Below are positions 51,310 to 61,600 of a DNA stretch of 64,000 nucleotides, in pieces; the stretch's first letter is position 1, and each line of letters starts with the position of its first letter. Both the position numbers and the translations under genes were made by a program. The DNA is from Bugula neritina (taxonomy: Eukaryota > Bryozoa > Gymnolaemata > Cheilostomatida > Bugulidae). The notes beneath the pieces are model-generated. The model was given only the letters and a program-made list of their open reading frames with translations, had not been told where the DNA came from and made no database searches. The stretch covers positions 34,175,504 through 34,239,503 of the forward strand of contig OZ037765.1 of NCBI GenBank assembly GCA_964035545.1, read 5' to 3'.

Positions 51310-52660
51310 ACTGCAAGTTTTCCTGTTGGCTGGCTGCCAAAAGTCTTCTATAAACTAGAACTGATACCAAAGAGTATACATAACTTGAGTGGGTATCATT
51401 ATTATAAATGTGTCTAAAGCCAATACCAAAGAGCATACATTTCAACAACCTATCACGTGATCATATAAACACTATTACTTGCAGTGCAGCACTAACTAGC
51501 ACACACTAAGAGGGAAGTCACTTATCCCTTCCTAGTCAGAATAAGAAGATAATCAAGTTAGTTTATGGAAGATATTATGTAACATGTGCAGATGGTGAAG
51601 AGTATCTCAACTCACCTGCTGACTTCATTTTAATTCACTGTAAGAATAATTTATTTATTATAAAAAATGTAAGTGACTGAAAGGTTAATTTACTTTAGTA
51701 CCTGTAATGGGAGAAATTACGTTGACAATGGTGACCTCTTACAGAGTTGATTAACCTTAAAATGAAGAGAATTTAACATTTATTTGGTGTTATAAAATCT
51801 CTCAGTACATAATCTTACAGGTGTTACTTGATTTTACATCCTTTCTAGAGTATATTATATGATATAACTATAAGGCTGGTACATGGTATCAGTAGAGATA
51901 TGTTACAGAAATGTCAAAAGCTAGCTTTAGTTTCTAGTATTCTACCATGTATATAGTTGTTACAGATGAGAATGGAGACTATTGAATACAACTAGAGCTG
52001 TAACCAGTGACTACAGAATGGGTCAAAGTGAATCTGTTCCTAAAGACGAATCAAGTTAGTAAATTATATAGATATAAATACTACCAGTTATAGCTGCAGA
52101 ATTTTTACATTATACGCTTTTATGAGTTACATGACATTCAGTTGCAGCACTAGAGAAATTGAGGTAGCCTAAGTTCTTTAATTCTCTTAAAAAGATTTGC
52201 ATTGGGGCGTGGTTAAAAATCTCACGAGAACATAACTCCATTTGTTACATTTCTGATGAATAAATACAAGCTTTTTTCAACTTTGTATTATATACTTTGC
52301 ACCTAACTTTGTGTTGACCACAACTGGGTGCATTATTGTATAATGTTATATACTGACTTATATTATATACTATAACTATTATACTGAAGCTTATATTATA
52401 ATACATCAAAGTATAATATATTGTTATACTGACATATATATTATATTATATCACAAATAAAGTGTTATTATTATTTTATATTATATTGTAGCTATTATAC
52501 TAACCTACATCATGTTACGTTACAATAATTGTAGTAACCTTAGTTAACTATTATAACATGCACATTTTACTGACCTATATTGCATTATATTACATTATAT
52601 TACACTAGAATACTATAACACATTATACTGTACAGAAGTATAAACAACATGGCTACCCTT
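51310..52660 (+). repeat. Segmental duplication copy B (promoter and first-exon region)
   Basis: The partner of 48870-50760, immediately upstream of the ROCO-caspase gene body. It contains the first coding exon used in the gene model (51966-52054). Confidence 0.88.
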
Positions 52661-55600
52661 TACCTGTCATCTGCTATAGTTGATGTCTGCGTCAGTTACA
52701 GGGATGAGTCATACTCTTATAGGTATAAACTGACAAAGTGGGCACAACTTGAATATACATTCAGATTTTATCACAGGATTTCAATTTAATTATCTGTAAT
52801 TTTAAGTAGTTAAAATGTAAAATGTTTATTGTGTAACTATTGCCAGTTATGGTTCTATGCATTGATGGTGTTTACAAACATTCTATTATTATAAACTTTT
52901 ATTTATAAAGTAGTGAATATCTTGTAGGGAAGTACAGTGTGTGGTTCAACACATCCAGTATAGATGGAGCTGATGATGAGTGGATGGAGAATGATATCAC
53001 ATCCTACACTATAGAAGAGATCAATGATATAAGTAGACATCATACAGTTATAACTCATGTTATACTGAAGCATGACATTCTTCCAAATATCAACAAACTG
53101 TTTCCCCATCTCACACATCTGAAGGTATCTGGAGTAGAGAGTGATGCTAACTGGACCAGGTATTATTTTATTATAATATGAAACTATATTAATAAGTGAG
53201 ATATTATCTTGTAGTAGAATGTGGAGTAATCTCCCTTCACAATAACACTAGCTTTAGTAACAATTTTTGTATTATTTACCTTATTTATTGTATTTCTATT
53301 TATGCTTCAATTTAAAGTGAGTTGGTGTCATTCAAACATAGTCTAAACATATAATAGTATAATAGTATGTGATAATTATGTAGAATTAAATATACTGTTA
53401 CACCTGTATATAATTATTATGTTACAGCATATCTTCACTGAAGAATCTTGAGGTATTGAATATGTCATTCAGTGACTTATCTAAAGGTCTACCAAACAAT
53501 ATATGCAGATCCTTACCATCATTGAGAGAATTGTACATGGAGGTCTGTCAACTTCCAACTCTACCAAACAGGTGTGTATTATATTATACATTATGAATTT
53601 ATCTGCACTATCTTTGTTGACTCAACTAGATTCTGTGTATATTATACGTCACAAGTCAATTATTGCATTCTATTCTATTAGATATGTACTCAGATAGAAA
53701 TGGTATGACAAATTCTCACTTATTACTCTAATAAATGTGGACAAGTAAATTATTTTGCAGTATAACTATATAACTATGTTGCATTAAATAGGTTATATTG
53801 AGAACAGGTGATAATACAGACCCTTTTCCAATGCCCCCCCCCCCCCCCCCCCCGGTACTCAATTTCAAGTTAGGAGTTGAGTCCTCTTCAACAGGGATTG
53901 AGTTAAACCATGTTTTAGAGAGAAAACTAATTACAACTTTAAAGTTTGACTGTTATTTAAAATCTCAACTATGCTATGGAATTGTTCTTACAGGAGATAG
54001 ATATTCTGGTATAGCACACATATTAGCAGTTCAAGAAATATTTTACAAACATTTCTTCATAATAAGTTTTGAAAAAAAGTAAATTTGAAAGCCTTTTCGT
54101 GATTTTGGTTATTGAGCAATGCTGAAGAGCAGTTGAGGTATGAATTCCTTTATTTATTTGTTGTGCTGGCTGTCACCACTTTGTTTAGATCTGTTAACCT
54201 TTCAATTCCTTGGAAAAGGGTCTACTGATATAAAATAAGCTATACTACTATTACATTGTTGAGTGAAATGTAGAGTGCTAATGATAATACCCAGGAGTTC
54301 AATAGACTTTGATGATTTTCTATACCCGTGTGTTATATGTTACAGCATATCTTCACTGAAGAATCTTGAGGTATTGGATATATCACATAACTACCTATTT
54401 GAAGCTCTACCTGACAATACATTCACATCCTTACTGTCACTGAGAAAGTTGTACATGATGGACTGTAACCTGCCAACTCTACCAAACAGGTGTGTATTGT
54501 TTAATTGTACATATATAATAATATAGAGTAGGAGAAACTCTACTAACTATACAATATTAATTCATGACTTGGCTGTTAAAATATTATTACTGGAGTGGTT
54601 TGTGCAGTACATGTGTACTTGATATTCAGGTAGATGACAACTCTCAATACTCTGTTAGTAAAAGTATATTTGATGTCATGTTTTTATGGGTTACATGCTG
54701 TGGTTATATTCTTACTAAAATATTATACAACATTTCATACCTGTATGTTATGTTACAGCATATCTTCACTGAAGAATCTTGAGGTATTAAATATATCATA
54801 TAATAACCTATCTGAAGGTTTACCTGACAATGTATTCACATCCTTACTATCATTGAGAGAGTTGAACATGGTGAGGTGTGAACTGCCAACTCTACCAAAC
54901 AGGTGTGTATTATATTAGCCAATCCAAAGATCAGCACCATGAAAGTCAGTCATATGTTGCTGCCTTTTTCTATCAAAACTAAATGCATAAACATTTTACT
55001 CACTAACATAGAGCCAAATTTTAACTGTATGTTTTTTGACATAATACACCCCAATATAGGGGGCAGGTTGAACTGCCCTGTGGGAAAGTTGAATCAGTGC
55101 GTTTATCCTATAATATAATTTGTTTTATCTATTTTGTAAGTTAAAAAATGACTTATTAAAAAGTAACAATAATAATCATTAAAAGAAATTAGAACAAATA
55201 ACAGAATTTCTGAATGTGATCTGTCATTGTAACCATTCAACATCTCAAAGTAGATACTTTAAAACCCAAGCAGCAGCAGCAGCAAGCTGGCAGGAAGCTC
55301 TTTTTGCAATTCATCCTTGAACAATGTATGCAGATATGAGATGGGGTCCTCTCATATGACATCAGAAAATACACAGTAGCATGGTTGAGCCTAACCAACG
55401 TCTTTCGTTGGCTGTTTGAAGGCTCTCAACTTGATGAATTACACTATCCTGCCTTGCTTTACCGTTATAGGTCATTGTCCAGCTTTGAAACTATGTTGAA
55501 AATATATTCTTGAACTTGACTGGTCTATTAAAACTTGAGAAGCTATGCAAGTTTTTATGAAAATGGCAAATTTTTAATTTGATCATTTTTATGCAAACAG

Positions 55601-58600
55601 TGTGAAAAAATCCTCTCTCACCTGAAAACTTCATTTCATACATTTCCATATGTTTGATAATGTTGTGAATTTATGCCGTTAAATCTCAATGTGTTATTGA
55701 GATTAGAGCATAAGCTGGTATATTGCGAGTGTAATATTCTATTTATCTGAAGCAAGATTTCATACCTGTATTTAATATGTTACAGCATATCTTCACTGAA
55801 GAATCTTGAGGTATTGAATATATTAGATAACTACCTATCTGAAGGTCTGCCTGACAATATATTCACATCCTTACTGTCATTGAGAATGTTGAGCATGGAG
55901 AACTGTACACTACCAACTCTACCAAACAGGTGTGTATTATATCATACATTATGAAGTTATCTGCACTATCTTTATTGAGTCAACTAGACTCTGTGTATAT
56001 TATACGTCACAAGTCAATTATTGTATTCTATTCTATTAGATATGTACTCAGATAGAAATGGTATGACAACTTCTCACTTATTACTCTAATAAATGTGGAC
56101 AACTCAATAGATCCCTTTCAGAGGTTCTCAAGATCTCCCTTACATTTAAGAGTTGTGTCCTCCCAAAAAGAAAATAGATTGAACAAAATAATCTTGAATT
56201 CCTTTTTGTGACTTTGGTTGCTGAGCAATGCTGAAGTGCCACTTCAGCATTGCTCAGTAATGAAAATCACAAAAAGGAATTCAAGTTTATTTTTTTCAAA
56301 ATTCTCTTGAAGAAATATCTTCAAAAAAAAATTTTCAACTGCTAATATGTGTGCATATACCAAAATATCCATCTCCTAAAAAAACAATTCTATAACATAA
56401 TTATAATTTTAAGTAGCAGCCAAATGTTAAATTTTGAATGAGTTTGCTCTTTATACAAAGGTTCAACCTACTGACTTTGGGAGGACACAACTCTTAAGTG
56501 TAAAAGAGATATCCGGGCACCTGAAAAGGGTCTATTATTTCAAATGAAATAAGTTATATTAAATTGAGTTACAAATATGTTACAATATTATGCAATGCTC
56601 ATATTGTTGAGCATAGAATGTACAGTAATATTAATAATAAATAGTATAGTTAAATTAACTTTGATTATTTTCTACCTGTATATTTTTATGTTACAGCATA
56701 TCTTCACTGAAGAATCTTGAGGTATTGAATATATCAGGTAATAACCTATCTGAAGGTCTACCTGACAATATATTCACATCCTTACTATCATTGAGAAAGT
56801 TGGGCATAAATAGTTGTAAACTGTCAACTCTACCAAACAGGTGTGTATCATTTAATTACATATATAATAATATAGAGTAGGAGAGACTCTACTAACCATA
56901 CAATATTTATTCATGACTTGGCTGTTAAAATATTATTATTGAAATGGTTTGTGCAGTACATGTGTACTTGATATTCAGGTAGAAGACAACTCTCAATACT
57001 CTGTTAGTAAAAGTAGATTTGATGTCATGTTTTTATGAGTTACATGCTGTGGTTATATTCTTACTGAAATATTGTACAACATTTCATACCTGTATGTTAT
57101 GTTACAGCATATCTCCACTGAAGAATCTTGAGGTATTGTATATGTCAGAGAATAACCTATCTGAAGGTCTACCTGACAATATACTCACATCCTTACTATC
57201 ATTGAGAGAGTTGAACATGAGGAACTGTAAACTGTCAACTCTACCAAACAGGTGTGTATTATATTACATTATGAAGTTATCTGCACTATCTACATCAGGC
57301 GCACTAAACGCTGTGTGTACGAGATTTCTTAAGGCAATTACTATATTGTATCAGATGTACACATATAGAAATGGTATGACAATTTCTCATTCATTACTCT
57401 GCTATATGTTGACAACTAAATTATTCCGCAGTGAAATATGTTATATTGAGACTAGGTATGAATATGTTGCAATGTAAAACTATACTAGAACATAAATGAG
57501 CTATTGAGTAAAATGTGGAGTATTAATACGTATTATAGCTAAATTGACTTTGATGATTTTCTACCTGTATTTTATAGCAGCATATCTTCACTGGAGAATC
57601 TTGAGGTATTGGATATATCAGATAATAACCTATCTGAAGGTCTACCTGACAATATATTCACATCCTTACTATCATTGAGAGAGTTGAACATGAAGAACTG
57701 TGAACTGTCAACTCTACCAAACAGGTGTGTATTATATTACATTATGAAGTTATCTGCACTATCTACATCAGGCGCACCAAACGCTGTGTGTACGAGATTT
57801 CTTAAGACAATTACTATATTGTATCAGATGTACACATATAGAAATGGTATGACAATTTCTCATTCATTACTCTGCTATATGTTGACAGCTAAATTATTCT
57901 GCAGTGAAATATGTTATATTGAGACTAGGTATGAATATGTTGCAATGTAAAACTATACTAGAACATAGATGAGCTATTGAGTAAAATGTGGAGTATTAAT
58001 ACGTATTATAGCTAAATTGACTTTGATGATTTTCTACCTGTATATATGTTATGTTACAGCATATCTTCACTGAAGAATCTTGAGGTATTGGATATATCAG
58101 AGAATAAGCTATGTGAAGGTCTACCTGACAATATATTCACATCCTTACTATCATTGAGAGAGTTGAAAATGGGTAGCTGTAAACTGTCAACTCTACCAAA
58201 CAGGTGTGTATTACATAATAGTGTAGAAAGATAATTATTGTAATAAATATAAATTATAAATATATTTTTACATGTGTTCATAAAACTCTAACAGATTTGC
58301 TACACTGAGATATATTATAATATTATACTGAGATACATTATAATGTTATACTGAGATATATTATAATACTATATATACTGAGATCTATTATCATGCTATA
58401 CTGAAATATATTATAATATTATACTGAGATATATTGTAATATTATAGGGGTAACAGGGGCACAACGGTCATAGGGGTAGAAAAAGCCGGCGTAAATTTTT
58501 TAGGATGTCGTTGAAGCCTTATAAATTTTTACACTCAAAGGCAAGAAGCCTAAATTTTACTAATATTGTTGCCATTGCTTGTCTCTACAATGCTTAACTA

Positions 58601-61600
58601 GTATAACAGCAAACACTGAAATAAATTTTCCTTGAGGCACATTTATTTTCAATTTGGCCACATGGGGCACAATGGGCCACCTGATTATTGCACCCTGATC
58701 ACTGTTATTAGTTTGTTTGCCCAAAAAGTTGGTTGAACTGTTACTAAAATCTATAAATATAGCCATTTCTGACCTTTTTGTAAAATATCAAAGACATCAT
58801 GGTAAGACTACAAACCTACAAGTTGAAGCTCCCCTAATACATACATCTGGTGAGGTTGAAGCTTTGCCATTTTATACATAATACAAAACACTCTGCTGTT
58901 GCTACTTGCTACTAGTAGATAGTCATGATAATCATTATATATTACACCATTGAGGGAATATACATGCATTTGACTGAAATAAATTGTGATTTGCTCATTC
59001 GCTCTCCCCTTTCCGTTCCGTACTCCAGTCACAAACCTCAGCCATGCATGCACCTTAGCTACAGTTCATTGAAAAAAGTTCACTCAGAATTTTTGTAGTA
59101 CATTTTAGTAAAGTTTCTTTTTAATAAACGTTGCTCTGAAGTGAAAATAACAAAACATTTTTAGTTCGAAACAGTAATGATAATGGCACTGCAGAATTGA
59201 GTGACGTGCGTTTGATTTTGCCTTCCTCTGCTATCCGTAGTGGCACAAACCGTACAGCTAAAACATGAATTTTGCTGTAGATCTGAAAGAGTATCTTTAT
59301 TTATTTGTATTATTAAATAAATAAAGATCAGATACAACAAAATACGCAAAACTTCAATATATTTGTTGTGTCCCACCCAGTGGCCCATTGTACCCCGGTA
59401 CCGGGGCACAATGAGCCAATTTTTTCAACATGAAAATTTCATTATTCTGAAAGTTGTGAAAGAGATAGAAACAAGAAACTGGTACCTGTAATAGATAACA
59501 GATGTAGCATTAAGACTAGAGATTATTGAACTAGTAACTTGAAAAACAGACCAATGAGAGCAACAAATGCAAAATTCGGCCGGTTGTGCCCCCCCCCTTT
59601 ACCCCTACTGAGATATAGTATAATGTTATACTGAGGTATATTATAACGTTATACTGAGATATAATATAATATTATACTGAGATATAATATAATGTTATAC
59701 TGAGATATATTATAATGTTATACTGAGATATATTATAATATTATACTGAGGTATATTATAATGTTATATACTGAGATATATTATAATGTTATATACTGAG
59801 ATATATTATAATGTTATACTGAGATATATTATAATGTTATACTGAGATATATTATAATAGTATACTGAGATATAATATAATGTTATACTGAGATATAATA
59901 TAATGTTATACTGAGATATAATATAATATTATACTGAGATATATTATAATAGTATAGTGAGATATATTGTAATGTTATACTGAGATATAATATAATATTA
60001 TACTGCGATATATTGTAATAGTATAGTGAGATATATTACAATGTTATACTGAGATATAATATAATATTATACTGAGATATAATATAATGTTATACTGAGA
60101 TATATTATAATGTTATACTGAGATATAATATAATGTTATACTGAGATATATTATAATATTATACTGAGATATAATATAATATTATACTGAGATGTATTGT
60201 AATAGTATAGTGAGACATATTATAAGGGTAATCAATAAACAGTTACTGTGTGATGCATTGTATAATTAACCTGCCTTATTCCATCAAATACCAGGGAGTG
60301 TAACTCCAAGCATCTATGAAATATAATTACTAAACAATAGAAATTGCAGAGAATCTTATATATTTACTACAGTGGTATTATATTACAAAGTATATTATGG
60401 AATTTTATTATTTATATGTTTATACAAAAGCCTTTTCAAAACAACAATTGTATTTTTGTCTGCGTACAGATTCTACAGAAGTTAGAGGAACTGGACATAT
60501 CGTCAAGTAACTTCACCAATTTACCATCTCCTGTGTACACACTGAGTAGTCTGCAAGAACTGAATATATCTTCCAATTACTCTTTGACATCCTTAGATTC
60601 TGAGATATTACAGCTAACTCAACTTCGTACACTGTATGTTAGAAATTGTGATGCTCTCACCTCTCCTCCACTGGAAGTATGTCAGAGAGGAGTAGATGCT
60701 GTGAAACAATACTACACAGACTTGGCTAAAGGAGTTGGTAGAAGTCTGCCATTTGCTACTATAGCTGTGCTGGGTAATACGATGGCTGGGAAGACCAGTC
60801 TAATCAGAACATTACAGAATGCTGACAGAAAGAGAGTTCTGACCGACAGAGGACCAGATGCTGTGAGAGATGAGGCAACAAAGGTGTTTAATGTTGAAGA
60901 GGTGGAGGTGGATAGTACAGTACTCCGTCTCATTGATATGGGAGGCCAGGAAGTCTATCATATCACTTATCAACTAACACTGAGACAAAATTGCATTCCA
61001 GTCATAGTAGTCAACATGGAACAGTACGAAGAGGTTTCAAATGAATCAACACACAGAGAAGCTGTTAAAAGATTAGCCTTTAATTACATGTCTCACCTCT
61101 ACCTGGCTAACCCAACCCTGGGTGCTCCAAAACTTATCTTCACACATAAAGATAAGTTTCAAAATGTGGAATTCCAAGAGCTTCGAACGAACTTTCTAGA
61201 CACTTCCAATCAGCTGTGTGAGGAGATGATTAAAGAAGAGAAAGCATTGGGTGGAGAATTTGCTCAAATCAAACATTTTAGTGAATCAACTAAAGGAGTC
61301 TTTCTTGGTGAAGACATTTATGAGGTGGGGAAAGATGATAAGTATGAAGTGTTTGACCTGATCAGGGAGTCTTTTCTTCAAAGCAGTCACCATTTTGTGA
61401 AACCATTACCTTTGGTCTGGGAGGAAGTAAATGAAAAAGTGCTGTCTATTCCCTCTGTGTACAGCACCTTTGATGAGATACTGAAATACGTGCAAACCGA
61501 ACTTCAACAAATCGAATCGAGTCAGCTGGACATAATCCTCACATACATGCATGACTGCGGCAAAGTCTTGTGGTATAAAGATATCAGCTCTCTCCGGCCA

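Larger units (their letters stand above)
53428..58203 (+). repeat. Array of eight duplicated LRR exon-intron units
   Basis: Each exon is 144 nt (48 codons, two LRRs), phase 2 at both ends, beginning CATATCTTCACTGAAGAATC and ending CTACCAAACAG|GTGTGTAT. Introns are duplicated too: 57252-57580 and 57725-58059 are nearly identical, 54490-54758 matches 56841-57107, and 53572-53780 matches 55930-56100. The array grew by tandem duplication of exon plus intron. Confidence 0.93.

Noticed and set aside
60344-60469. ATG at 60344 as start of the ROC protein
   Set aside because: The first 42 codons are AT-rich, unlike the following LRR, and a good acceptor (TGCGTACAG) lies exactly where LRR similarity starts.
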